Positions 1 to 11,483 of a stretch of DNA of 64,000 nt are shown piece by piece; position 1 is the first letter of the stretch; every line of letters starts with the position of its first letter. The DNA comes from Sarcocystis neurona (taxonomy: Eukaryota > Apicomplexa > Conoidasida > Eucoccidiorida > Sarcocystidae), in NCBI GenBank assembly GCA_000727475.1, contig KL647328.1, positions 637,034 through 701,033 of the forward strand, in the 5' to 3' direction. The notes under the pieces were generated by a model. That model ran no database searches and was not told the DNA's origin. It saw only the letters and a program-made list of their open reading frames with translations. The translations under genes were made by a program, and so were the position numbers.

Positions 1-1850
1 CGATTCTGGCCCCGCCGCTGCTGCTGCTGTTGCTGCTGTTTCCCAAGGCGCTCTTCCTCTTCCGCTCTGCAGCAACAGCAGCCGCTTCCTCTTCTTGTGG
101 CTGCTCCTCTTCTTCCTCTTCCTCCTCTCCCTCTCCCACAGCTGCTTCCTGCAAGCGCCCCCTGCCCTCTGTCCCTCCTCCTTCTGCTGCTCCCCCCCCC
201 CCACGCTCTCCTTCCCCTTCGCCCGCCGCCTCCGTTTCTCCTCTTCTCTCCTTCTCCGCCTCTTCCTCCTCCTCTTCTGCCTGCTGCTGCTTCTCTTCGT
301 CGCCGTCAGCTGCGGCTGCGGCTGCTGTCTGCACCTCTGCCACATCGCCTGCTGCGTCTGCTGCAGCGCGCAGCTTCCGCTTCTTCAACGGGGCTGCACC
401 AAGGGAACCTGCTGCTGAAGGCCCTTCCTCTACTTCTTCGTGCGACCCACTTGCCTGCACCTGATGCTCTCCGTCAGCTGCTGCACCACCCCCAGCCCCC
501 TCTTGTGCTGCTGCTGCTCCTGCTCTTCCAACCTCGCTGCTCTCCGGCCGCCGCTTCACTTGCATGCTCGAAACACATGCTGCTTCTTCCCCTTTCACTT
601 GCTGCTGCTCGTCACGCGCTCGCTCTTCCTCTCCCCCTTCTCGGCCGCCCTCCTGGACTGCCTGCTGCTGCTCTTGCTCTTCCTGCTCCGAGCGCTCCTC
701 TGCCGGTTCTGTCTTGACGCCTTGCGTCTCTTCGCGCCGACTCAGCTCCCCTCCCGCCTCGTCCTCTGCAGGAATCGCTTCAGCAGCAGCAGCACGTGGC
801 GCGACCGCAGCTTGACTGCTACGACTTTGCACGACGTCTGCTGCTGCAGCGGCCCGTTTGGCTGCTGTCTCACTACGCCGTGCTTCTTCCTCTGCTTCTT
901 TTTCTTCTCTTCGCGGCCTCTTCCTGCAAGAAATATCAGCACCAAAACCGTTCTCTTCACTGCTGCTACCCGCGTTTCCTCTCTCCCCCGCTTCTCCCGA
1001 AACGCCTTCATCTGCTGCTGGTTCCCCCCCAGCATCCCCTACAACAGCTGCAGCTGCTTCTGCTTCCTCTTCTTCCTGTTTCACGCGCTTGAGAACGTGT
1101 TCTTCTCCATCTGCTGCTCTACCGTCACCTTCAGCAGCAGCACGTGACGCATCCACCGCCTCCCCAGCACCAAGTCCCACCTCTCCAGACGCATCTGCCG
1201 TTGCTGCCGTTGTAGTCCCTATTGCTACGGGTGCGGTGCCTGTTGCTGCTGCTGCTGCGGTCCCTGTTGCTCCTGCTGCAGTCCTTGTTGCTGCTGCTGC
1301 TTCATTAGGTACAAGTTCCGCTCTGCTTTCTGCTGTCGCTGTCCCGTTTGTCGCTTGTTGCGACGTGGCTGGCGAATCGTCAGGGGAAGCAGAGCCTGCG
1401 GCAACTTCGGCAGCACCCTTTTCAGCAGGCGCAGCCTTCTCATTTGCTGCAGCCCCGCCGCTGCTGCTGTCTTCGCGCTTCACCAACTGCTGCTGGGTAG
1501 GAGGAGGAAGCTTCACGGGCCTCGGCTTCTTCACCGCCACGCGCCGTGGGGTGTACAGACACTCGAACAACAGGCGCTGCAGCACCAACGGCCAGGTCAA
1601 AAAGTCAACTACACGCAGGTCCAGCGAAACGCTGCTGAGCATCTGCAACACCTCAGGCGTCTCGCTGTTTTTCTCCTCAGCGACGCCGCAGCTGCTGTTC
1701 TCCTTGTTCGTGCTGCTGCTGCTCTCCTCCCGGCTGCCGCTGTTCTCCTCCTCTCGCGAGCTGCTGCTGCTGACACCCTCTTCCCTGCTGCCGCTGCTGC
1801 TCTCCTCCCGACTGCTGCTGCTTTCCCGTCTGCCGCTGCCTCCCCCCCCC
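1..1850 (-). CDS. Exon 6, second part: DDT/WHIM-like end, NLS and Lys/Glu-rich region (runs off the window)
   Basis: This minus-strand frame has no stop from 1897 to base 1, about 632 codons. At 1541-1654 it encodes EVLQMLSSVSLDLRVVDFL then TWPLVLQRLLFECLYTPRR. This is the most conserved-looking segment and resembles the 'L-T-W-P-x-V-L-R-x-Y/L' element that closes DDT/WHIM-type modules. Downstream are KRVKQEEEAE, a classical nuclear-localisation-like PLKKRKL near 371-393, and a strongly charged Arg/Lys/Glu region. The C-terminus lies outside the window. Poly-Glu and poly-Ala from GAA/GAG and GCA/GCT codons dominate. Confidence 0.6.
371..393 (-). other. Predicted nuclear localisation signal
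   Basis: The peptide PLKKRKL is a monopartite SV40-type basic cluster in the charged C-terminal part of the RFTS/DDT protein. It supports a nuclear location. Short basic motifs are common in such sequence, so this is only suggestive. Confidence 0.4.
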
Positions 1851-4214
1851 TCCCCTGCCTCTGCTGCCGCTGCCTCCTCGCGGCTTGGCAGCAGTCTCTA
1901 CAAGCTGTGTTTCCTCTTTCAAACTATCTCTCTTCACCACTCCGTCCTGCTGCTGCTGCTCGCCGCGCTCTTCGCCGCAAGCTGCTGCCGCTGTTCGACC
2001 GTCACATCCTTCCGAGCCTCCCGCGCCCGCCGCAGCAGCAGCTTCCAACGTTTCCTCTGCCTTCACAGCATCCCCCTGCTCAGACTCCTGCTGCAGCTGC
2101 GGCTGCTGCTGTCGAGGAACCAGGCGGCGTAGCTGCTGCACGAGAGCGGCCTGCTCACACAACTGCCGCATCACCTCTGCGCCACCTGCGTCGCTGCCTG
2201 CTGCTGTTGCTGCTTCCGTTATGCCACCCCACACCATGCTCCCGCCCTTCGTCGCCTGCCCAGGTGCAGCAGCTGCTGCTGCCGCTGGGTTTGTTTTGGT
2301 GTCCGCGCCAGCAGCAGCAGGCGGAGGAGGCGCAGCAAGAGCGACACCTTCACCGCCGCTTCTCTGTTGCTGCTGCTGCTGCTTCAGAGCCTCAAGACCG
2401 CTGGCTGCGCCTAGCCACGTGGCTGCTGCAGGGATATCCACCGGCGCGCCCGTGCTGCTGCCTGCTGCCCCCGCGGCGATGAAGCTGCCGCTATTGGCCA
2501 GCTGCTGCAACAGTGACTTGTTCTGCTGCTCGCCCACTCCTGCCGCGGCGCCTGCTGCACCTCCCGAAGCCGCACCAGCAGCACCTGTTCCGCTCCCTAA
2601 AGCAGTCCCGGCAGCAGACAGCGGCGGAAGCATGCTGCTGCCTACCTCTTTGCTGCCGTCTGCGACACCAAGCTTGCTGCTGCTCTTCCCTATACTATCG
2701 TTCAAAAACAACATCGCCAGCTGCATCAGGCGGACATGCAACCCATCCGCAAGAAACACAGGAAACTGCGAGGAGCGCAGCAACGGTACCTCCTGCTGCT
2801 GCCACTCCTCCTCTTCCTCTTCCTCTTTCCTGTCCGCAAATCTTCCATCGGTCCGAGACGGTCCTGCTTCTGCCACGCCGCTTCCGTCCCGCCTCGTGGC
2901 TGCTCCAGCAGTCACTCCCGTTGCTGCCCCTACTCCTGGTGGCGCTGCAGCAGCCGCCGCTGCCGCCTCACGACCCCCTGCTGCTCCTCCTTCGTCCAGT
3001 GTTGCAGACGGCGCCTGCGCCGGGCTTCCCACTCCTTCGGCAGCTCCCTCTGCTGCGGCAGCATCTGCAGCTGCTGCTGCAGTCCGAACAGCAGCAGACT
3101 TCCCAGCACCACCCCCAGCCGCTGCGACCTTCCCTCCTGCACCAGCTGTATCACACTGGCCTTCGCCCTTCTGCTGCTGCTCCTGCTCCTGCTCCAGTTC
3201 CCCTGTATTGCACTCCGGCAGACACACCGCAGCTCCTGCCACTGCAGCAGCAGAGGTATCCGCGCTGCTCGCTGGCGGTACAGCAGCCCCAGTGGAAGGC
3301 GGAAGACGGTGTCCTTCCGAAGCTGCTGCTGCTGCTGCTGGTTCCGCAGAGAGACGGGCAGCAGCCGTCGCGTTGGCGAGCAACGCCGCAGCAGCGTCAG
3401 CAGCAGATTCGTGAACGCCTGCAGCAGAAGCAGTCCCCTGCAACTGCTGCTGCACCTGCTGCTGGTGTTGGGGCTGGTGGTGTTGCTGCGCAACGGCGGC
3501 GAGAGCCACTGCAGCAGCGTCGCGAAGTGCAGCAGCAACTCCGTCGGCCTCTCGTGGCTGCTCGAGTTCAAAACGGAAGGGGTGCAACGCAGGCAGCATC
3601 GCAGCAGCAGCCTGCGCCTGCTGCAGCTGCTGCTGTCGATCAACAACGACTCCTTCTGCAGCCGCTGCTGCTCCCTCTGCGCGTCGCAGTCTTCCTTTGC
3701 CCCCACGCTGACGGCCAGCGCTAGCGGCTGCACCGTGCTGCTGCTTCCAATTGCCAGCAGCAGCAGCAACAGGAACTTTGCCTCCTCCAGCCCCAGCAGC
3801 AGCAGCCGCACCAGGTGTTGCACTCACAGACCGTTTCCTGCTGCTGTTAGTACTGAAGACGCTGCTGCTGCAGCTGCTTCCGCCCGCTGCCTTTTCCCCC
3901 CGTACTGCTGCCATGAGGTGCTGCTGCTGCAAGTGCAGAGCCTGCCCTTCCGAGTGTCGGTAGGAGCAGGAGGCGGAAGCAGCTGCAGCAGCACGCGCCT
4001 TCTTTTTGAACGACGACGATCCCCAGTCATAGCACGACAGGGACACCTGCTGCTGCATGCCGTCTCCCCATAACATGGCTGCCTCGACCGTATCAAACGG
4101 CAGCACCGGCAGGCGCAGCAGCTCCTGGTACACCCGGAAGAACTCCTGCAGCTCCAGCAGCTGCGGGTACGGATACAACGCCATACAAGACGCTGGCAAC
4201 GGCACTCGGGCGTA
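1842..4214 (-). CDS. Exon 6, first part: DDT-like domain with poly-Ala/Gln insertions
   Basis: The frame is open from the CTGCAG acceptor at 4215-4220. Near its start, PQLLELQEFFRVYQELLRL then PVLPFDTVEAAML fits helices 1-2 of a DDT domain, which recruits remodelling ATPases. About 450 residues of Ala, Gly, Gln and Ser repeats follow. Near 2690-2790 comes a second hydrophobic segment (QFPVFLADGLHVRLMQLAML), like the 'L-x-x-L-H-x-x-L-L-x-L-L' helix of DDT domains. The exon ends in Gln/Arg/Gly-rich sequence. This frame meets a stop at 1677, while the next coding frame is open from 1897 downward, so the frame must change in between. A run of nine C at 1842-1850 is the likely spot. Confidence 0.6.
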
Positions 4215-5371
4215 CTGCAGACACACACACACACACACACACATGCAGCAGCAGCAGCAGCACGCAGCACAGCACCAACGACTCGGCCAGCAGCCGACGC
4301 AGCAGCGGCGGCACAAGACAGACTAAGCTCCCAGGCATCACACCTCGACGAGGCGCAGTAGGAGCAACAGCTGCGGGTCCCAAACGCGACAGACAGGAGG
4401 CGACACACCTTCAGCAGCAACAGCGCAACACCCGTCGCAGCAGTCGCGAATCACCTCCGCGGCAGCAGCCAGCAGCATCGCGGCAGCAGCACCAGTACTG
4501 CCACACTGCAGCTGAAGCAGCAGCGTCACCCGGCAGCCTACGCATGGCAGCCTGCGAGTAAATAAGCGACAGTTCTGCAATAGCGGCAGCAACAGAGACG
4601 GCTACCAAGGCGCTGCGGAGGGCAATTCTGAGTTAGCAACGGAGGCAACGTTCCATATCGTGGAAAGAGAGAAGCCCTGAGCCAGCAAACCAGACGACTC
4701 CCTCTACGGTGAGAAGAGCAGCCCTGGGTGGGAAGACGCGTGGCAGGGCCGCTGTGAGACGCCACCGGTGAAGAAGGCGTACCAGCCCTACAAGCAGCTC
4801 ACGCACGGACGATAATCGACGGTGCTTCGGGTCACCGCAGGGCTAGCAACAGGAGGGTAGAAAGTACAGCAATACTCTCTGGCGGAGCGCTACGCGGCGA
4901 CGTGCAACATGTCGTCGTGGGCCGCGGACGTGCACAGACCAGCCAAGAGCAGAGCAGCAGCAGAAAAGTCCAACGGCCCGCGTAGAAGTCACTCGACGCT
5001 CACATAAGCACACCAGTCAGCTGCCGTGTGTAGGAGCTGCCGCTGTTACTACTACGGGTACTGCAGAGGAGTAGACAACGCCGTTGCTGCGCATACGTAG
5101 GGGGAGCTGTTTAAAGAACTCGGCGCTGCTGCTGCTGCTCTTGCTGCGTCGTGGAGTTGTTCCTCCTGCAGAAGCGGCTGCTGCCACCACGAAGGGCAGC
5201 GCCGACTACGGCAGCCTGCGCGACGACGCCGCAGCTACTGCGCAAGAAGGGAAGCTGCTGCAGCAGGCGTTGCTTCCTGCGCGGCACGCGGGTCGCTGCT
5301 GCTGCTCCTGGTGCGACAGGCGAGGAGCTTCCTGCTGCTTGTGCTGCTGTAGCGAAGAACAGCTGACTTAC
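4215..5371 (-). other. Intron 5 with (CA)n tract at its 3' end
   Basis: This 1,157-base intron runs from GTAAGT to a (TG)n-TCTGCAG acceptor on the minus strand. The polypyrimidine tract is replaced by a TG/CA microsatellite directly abutting the acceptor. The region 4,330-5,050 holds CAG-rich stretches but no frame that bridges the exons better than direct splicing. An additional small exon here is possible. Confidence 0.5.
4221..4243. repeat. (CA)n microsatellite at a splice acceptor
   Basis: Eleven or so uninterrupted CA units, read as TG on the coding strand, sit immediately before the CTGCAG acceptor of exon 6. Length variation here could influence splicing of the DDT-encoding exon. Confidence 0.85.
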
Positions 5372-8324
5372 CAGGTGGTCGGTAGGTTCCACGTCCAGCT
5401 CATCTTTGACGTTTGTGGGGTCGCCAGGGGACCCCCACTGCGGCGCATTGATGTCTGTGGCGCTTTCGTCGGAGTCGTCAGCGCCTTCTTCGGTGTGGCC
5501 GTCGGGCTCCGCCGTCTCCTCATCTTCGGTCTCTGTCTCGTCTCTGCGTGCGCGGTCGGCAGCAGCTTCGTGGCCGCCTCTTCGGGCGGCTCTGCGGCGA
5601 TCGCCGGCACCTTCTTCGGCGGCTGCAGCCCCGTCTCGTCGAGGTGTGCCGGTTCTGCCCTCTCCGCCTCCTTCCTCGCTGCTGCTGCTGCTGTGCATCC
5701 GACCGTACTGACGCGCTCTGCTCTCCTTCCGGCGTTCACGACTGCGTCTCCCTCTCCCTCCTGCAACCGACTCACTCGCTGTCTCCTCTCCCTCTTCATC
5801 CTCCTCCTCCTCCTCGCCTTCTTCCAGAGGCTGCCTTGTCCTGCGTCTCCCCAGGCCGCCCCAGAGGCGTCGCCGACCCCCGACCGCGCTGCTGCTGCCG
5901 TCGGCCTTCGTGCCTGCCCCCACTTCCTCCTCTTCCTCTCCACGCTCGCCTTTGACTCCTCCGGCTCCGGCAGCTCCTCGCGCGCCTCCTCTGCTCCATC
6001 CTCTTTCTTCTGCTGCTTCCGCTGCAGCCAGCCACTCCTCCTCTGCTTTTACTCTTCCCCGCCCAGCGCTGCCCCCATACAGATACATGTCTGCTGCCGC
6101 CTCCTCTGCTGCTCCTCCTCCCTTCCTCCGTTGCTGCAGGAGCGCTGCTGCGCCTCCTCCTGCTCCTCCGCTGCTGCTCCCGCGCAGTCGCAGCATTCCT
6201 CGACCTCCCCTGCCGCCTCCTCTGCCGCCGACCAGCAACCCCGCGTCTGCGTCGGAGCCCATATCCCAGCAGAGATTGCGACTGCCTGCGCCGCCGCGCC
6301 CGCGTCGACCGCGGCCTCCCCCTCTCCAGCTGCCGCCGACTCCGCCGCGACCGCCACCTACAGCCCCCGGAGACAACGAGTTCGCATCCCCTAGCAAATG
6401 TCTGTGCGCGGCATGAAGCAGCCCACTCGGACTCGTGCCTGCTGCTGCAGCAAAGGACTCGACCAACCCAGCGCCAACGCCCCCCGCCTCACCCCACACC
6501 GCACTCCCTGCTGCTCCTCCGGCTCCTGCTCCTGCTCCTCCGCCGAAAAGACCCCCGCCTGCATGCTGCAGCAGCAGCCGTGACTGCTGCGACACAGCGT
6601 TCGCTTCTCGCTCCTCCAGCGCTCGCAGAGAGGAGAGAAACTCTGCATCGCCGCTTCGAAAGTGATGCAGCAGCAACCCCCCCGCGGCGGTGCGTCCACC
6701 CAAGATTTCCTTTGCAGCCCCCCTGCGCTGCAGCGGCGGCACTTCTTCTGCATCTTCCAGCGCTGATACTCTGCCTTTCCCTCCTCCTCCGCCGGCTCCT
6801 GCCCCCGTTCGCTCGGCGGTTTCGTCTTTAAAGAGGGTGCCGGCGCCAGCAGCAGCAGTAGGCTCGACAGCGGCGGCAGCGGCAGCAGCAGCAGCCGCTG
6901 CTGCTTCTGCAGCGGCGCGAGCAGCAGCTTCGCCGCCTTTCAGCGTGGCAAGAGACGCGGTGCTCAGGGGCTCCTTTTCAGCCTCTGCTGCAGCGGCGAC
7001 AGCTGCAGCAGCAGCGGCGGAAGCGGCCTCCTTCAGTCGAGCGACCCACCGGAAGACACGTGCTCGCAAGGCATTCATGAAAGGCGAAGAAAGCAAATGT
7101 GAGACTCCGCTGGACGCCTCATAGGCCGCTAGCTGTGCCTCAAGAAAGGGGAATGCCTCGATCAGCGATGCCTCTGTGCAGCCTTCGACAGCAAGCGGCG
7201 CCCCCCATGGAGCCTCAGGTGATATAGAGCCGTCCGGTAATTTGCGGACGCCAGTGCCATCGGGGTCGGAGAGTGAAAGGAGGTGACAGTTTTTGTTCTT
7301 CTTTATAGCGAGTGCCGAGATAAACTTTGAACTTGTGAACAAATCCGAAGGATCCATCGCTGCTGCTCTGCTGCTGCTCAGTCCTTCCTCCTCCTGTTGC
7401 TGCTCCTCTCCGTCCTCTTCTCCCTCACCAAGGAGACAGCTTATACGCCTGCAAGCAGCAGCATCTTCTCCCCGCGGCTGCCGGTCCTCCGCAGCTGCTG
7501 CTCCTCCTCCTCCGTTCGCGTCGCCGCCACCCGGGACACTGCCTCTCGCCCCCCCACCTGTTGTTGCCACGGCGGGAGAAGCGAAATCAGCCTCCTCCCC
7601 TTTCCCCGTTTCTTCTGGGCAGGTGTCATCAGCTGTTCTCCCTGCTTCACCCCCTGCCTCTCCCTGTCTCGTAGAACCTGCGCCTCCGGTCCTGGCTCCT
7701 GCTGCTGCTGCGTCAGCAGCGCCACTGCTGCTTCCGGCTTGATCACCACCAGCAGCAACACTACTCCCGCCACCTCCTGCTGCTGCCATCTGGCCACCGA
7801 TGTGGGCAGCTGACCTCGGAATGGCTGCTGCCGCGGTTCCACTCTCTTCCGCCGAATCTTCCTCCTCGGTGTCCCCGGCCCCTGCCGCTCCTGCTGCTGC
7901 CGCAGCACCCCCACTTCCTCTCTCCCCTGCACTACGCGACGGCCGCCCTCCCCCGCCTCCGGCTCCTGCTGCTGCAGTCCCAGCATCTGTGGTAGGTGAT
8001 GACGCAGCAGCACCAGCAGCTGCCGTCGAATCACTAGCCAGTCCATTAGCAGGGGCAGCATCTCCCGCTGCAGCCGCCGCGTCGCTCTTCTTCTGTTTAA
8101 GACGCTGCTCCGCAGTTAGCCGGCCAAGCAGCAGCTGGTACGAGCAGCCAGGATCGATCATCAGCTGCTTCACAACGCGCGCTGCCACTTCAAATTTAAA
8201 TTTCAACGACTGCAGCACGGGTGCATAGCGTCCTGCTGGCTTCTCGAGACGGTAGTAGCGATTACGCGCGGAGACCAGCCACACGTACGGCGTGTGCCGC
8301 GGCGAGCGACCGTAGTCAATAACG
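5372..8324 (-). CDS. Exon 5: end of RFTS-like domain, then long low-complexity acidic region
   Basis: The exon begins after a CTGCAG acceptor. The first ~45 residues (VIDYGRSPRHTPYVWLVSA followed by RNRYYRLEKPAGRYAPVL) closely match the second half of RFTS domains: a D-Y-G turn, then V-W-L-S-T-like, then Y-x-L-x-x-P-S-x-x-Y-A-P. A helix-forming KFKFEVAARVVKQLMIDP follows, as in DNMT1. The remaining ~930 residues are Ala/Gly/Glu/Arg-rich with RGG-like and poly-Glu stretches, ending in the acidic tract TETEDEETAEPDGHTEEG. The exon stops in phase 0 at a perfect GTAAGT donor. Confidence 0.68.
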
Positions 8325-8325
8325 C

Positions 8326-9632
8326 TGCAGGCAAGCAGGTGACAGCGAGCGGCGGGTACCCATGGGAAGACGAGGTGGGGGACAGATTAGAAAGGGTGGA
8401 CAAAAGGGCCGAAGATAGAGACAGACGGGGCGGAGACAGAACGACGAAAAGGTGAAGGGGAGCAGAAGGATGGAAAGGTAGAGAGAAAACACGGACGGAA
8501 CACGACAAAATGGGAACCCAAGAAGAGGGAAGACGAAGCGTGGAGAAGCGAGAAAGCGAAACACAAGGGGAGCTCGAAGACGACTACGAAGGAAAGAAGA
8601 CGGGAGAAGAACTTGACATGCGCAATGCAACGGGTTGAGCACGAAGGGAAGACTGAGGGAGAAAAAGAGACGGACGACAGAAAGTGGCGAAGGAAGACAA
8701 ATATGCGGAGAAACAGCAAGAGGGGGATTTAACGAAGACGCCGACGATAGAGAGGAATGCAGCGACGTGACGTAACGCAGCAGGTGCAGCAAGAACAATG
8801 GGGGGAAAAGAACAGCCACAGCAGCAGCATCACGCGGGGGAGAGCCGCAGCAGCAACACGGGCAGGAGCACCAGCAGCTCTATGCGCGCGCAGCAGCAAC
8901 CAGGAAAAGGCCAGTACGGAGAGGACAGGCCAGGAACAGCAGCGGTTGGGCAGCACCGTCGCAGCGACACACCGCCAAAGAATGGCGCACGGCAACTCAG
9001 CAACTCCGCCCCTGCCCCACGTTGAGAGAAACTGCCCGAAGATTCTTCGTTGCCATTGCTCCCTGCGTCGGCCGCCTACCAGCTTTCCTCGCGTGTACGT
9101 GCAACCAACGGAACAGCAGGCGCAGAGCAGCAGACGTCAACTCTCGCGCAACACACAGCGGAGAAAAGACGCTAACACGTTCCGAAAACTTAATATTGAC
9201 AGGATGCAAACCCCACGTGAAAGACAAGGAAAAGCGAACCCTCTGCAGAATCTTATTAGTGGCTGCATACAAACCCTCGTCGTCGTCCGGGTGTACGGAC
9301 ATCTGCAGCAGCACATCTTCGATATCCGCATCGGCAGGAACAGCGGACAACAGAGACGCGTACGTATAAAGTCGCACGTCGAAGAAGAAAATTGACTACC
9401 GCCCAACACATCAACGGTCCACGCATCTAAAACTTCTGGCTACATATATATATATATATATTAGCATATATGTTCACGTACACACATACGCAAGGCCAAC
9501 GCATGTAGAATTTTTGTCTATACATATTCATATATGTACACGTACACATATACGCAACGATACAAGCGCATGCAGGACTGGCGAGACGCATGGGAACACA
9601 TCTATTTGTTGGTAAAGGAGTCCCCCACGTAC
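8326..9632 (-). other. Intron 4 with an open but unlikely exon
   Basis: This 1,308-base intron (its first base, after the exon ending at 8324, is 8325) lies between exons 4 and 5. A minus-strand stretch at 8997-9377 is open and looks moderately protein-like (contains VHPDDDEGLYAATNKILQR). It is not required: exons 4 and 5 already join in phase, and the stretch lacks a good donor. It may be an alternative exon or chance. The 8,400-8,750 part is purine-rich on the plus strand. Confidence 0.4.
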
Positions 9633-9764
9633 CACTCGGAGAGGTCGACGCGGACGGGGAAAGTTCGAAAGGCGCGAGGAATCTTCGGAGTAATGCCCGG
9701 GTGCTGCAGCATGCCGCCTCTCTTCTTGAACAGCTTTTGTCCTGGCAACAAGCCACACCGCAGC
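9633..9764 (-). CDS. Exon 4: RFTS-like core segment
   Basis: This 132-base exon is bounded by a GGTAG acceptor and a strong GTACGT donor, and its phase agrees on both sides. The translation runs LRCGLLPGQKLFKKRGGM and ends IPRAFRTFPVRVDLSE plus a split codon. The final part resembles the DNMT1 RFTS stretch preceding its W-x-I-x-G element. With the split codon completed by exon 5 the residue is Cys where DNMT1-type domains usually have Trp. Confidence 0.5.
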
Positions 9765-10211
9765 CTACCCACACGCGTCATATACAGATACGAAGCAACT
9801 GCCATACGCACACACGCAAATATCTATACATACAAATATACATATATGAAGCACAAGCAACACACATACACACATACACACATACCCGAAGCAACAGCCA
9901 TACACGCACATATATACACTTCCACATATATATATAGTGAACGCCATACGCATATATATATCTATACATATATATATATGCAGCAGCCATCGGCATACGC
10001 GTAACAAGTACATCTGTGTGAGGCAGCAGCCTGTTGTTATACAGGATCACAAACTACCACATGCAGCTCGAGCCGAGCTCTTTTCTTCTGCTGCACGCTA
10101 AGGAAAGTCGCTGCGGCAGTTTCTACAGCAGCAGCTCCTGTTCGACGAATTCGACCGGCAGCGCTCAGCGCACTTTTAGTACGTGCGATAGTAGTCCCCA
10201 AGAAATATCAC

Positions 10212-10371
10212 TCGTCCCCGTGCTGCCGCTGAACCTGCTGCTGAATCTGCTGCTGAATCTGCCGCAGTTGCTGCTGCTGGTGCGCGGCTCCGCAGCAGCC
10301 AACCCAAGATCCCTGCTTTCGAGCCTGGACCAGCGTGTTGCTGCCCGGCTTCCGCGCAGGGCGGCGTCTGC
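10212..10371 (-). CDS. Exon 3: basic and Gln-rich linker inside the RFTS-like region
   Basis: This short exon of 160 bases follows a TGCAG acceptor. Two bases complete the Gly codon left by exon 2. The peptide opens with a basic patch (GRRRPARKPGSN) and ends in a repeated Q-I-Q-Q-Q motif. The donor is GTGATA, weaker than the others, leaving two bases. The other reading frames are also open for part of this stretch, but only this frame agrees in phase with both neighbours. No domain is assigned; it looks like an insertion loop of the RFTS-like domain. Confidence 0.42.
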
Positions 10372-11483
10372 CTGCACTATCTATTCCTGATACATATTTA
10401 TACATATAAACGCATGCCATATACACATTGTTACACGTAAGTTTAGACACAAGTTATGACACAGACACAAATATACACGTATATGTACACCTACGCACAC
10501 ATTCCCTCGTCCAGATATATATATATATATGTATATGTACGTAGGTTCCCCACGAGCATATATGCGACATACGTATATGTATACTTGAAGAGAGGCATCA
10601 ATTATACCTGTTATAAATACATACATACACACATAGATACGGACCCCTCTTCATCCATGTATAGGTATACACACGGGTGACATATATATATATATATCCC
10701 TACATAGAGAGACAGATGTATGTACGTACGTATGTATGTTGAGTTACGCTGGATAACTCGAAGGTGAGAACAAGCCAGAGAGATATTCGAAGAAAACACA
10801 CATACAGATGTTGTATACGAGAAAAAAAACAGCGTCCCCCGCGCTCCTCCGGCGCTGTTCGCAGCTTCTGCTGCTGCTCCCGCCGTGGCTTCCGCCACTG
10901 CTGTCATCCCACTGTTGCAGCCGTCCCTGTCAACGCCCCGTCTGCCTCGAACGCACGCGTCACGTGTCGTCTACACAGGCAGCATGGAAGAAGAGAGACA
11001 CGGCATATACGCAATGACAGAAAAAAAGATACATACATATACACTTGTAAATACACACACACAAGTGCACTTTGAGACAGTCACGTGGGGAGACAACGCG
11101 ACACTCCACGCAATGCAGTAGACGTACACATATATATATATATATGTATACGGAGATATATATACATGGACATATATACGCGTGTATATACATTTAGATT
11201 TATACGTGGATGCGGCGTGCGACTGACCAGGACCACACACAGACATACACACCTATACGCACATCTAGGCTTCTCTGTACACGGAGAGATGGATGCAGGG
11301 CGGCATACACGTGCACCAAAATGTTTACCTATATGGACGTACACGCAGGAGACAGATATACGAAGAGCCAAAATACCAGAGTGAGTACAGGTGGCCTACA
11401 TATATTAGAGAGAGACATACATATATATATATATGTACATACACCGTCTTGTATGTCCCGCGTGACGCGCGTCGCGGACTCAC
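10372..11483 (-). other. Intron 2 (simple-sequence rich)
   Basis: This 1,112-base intron runs from GTGAGT to an acceptor ending TGCAG. It carries several runs of alternating TA and CATA (around 10519-10531, 10681-10697, 11131-11146 and 11419-11435) and a TACGTACGTATGTATG motif near 10722-10740. Codon-like CAG repeats are nearly absent except at 10,850-10,920. Confidence 0.5.

Noticed and set aside
858..3724. Long plus-strand open frames (several over 370 codons) rich in Ser, Leu, Cys and Ala
   Set aside because: They are antisense shadows of the minus-strand CAG repeats. Only the minus strand has domain-like segments and phase-consistent splice sites.
8997..9377. Minus-strand exon between RFTS exons 4 and 5
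   Set aside because: Exons 4 and 5 already join in phase, and this stretch lacks a good donor. Kept only as a possible alternative exon.
9427..10050. Tyr/Ile/His-rich frames in TATATACACA sequence
   Set aside because: Simple-sequence intron DNA; apparent peptides mirror the repeat.
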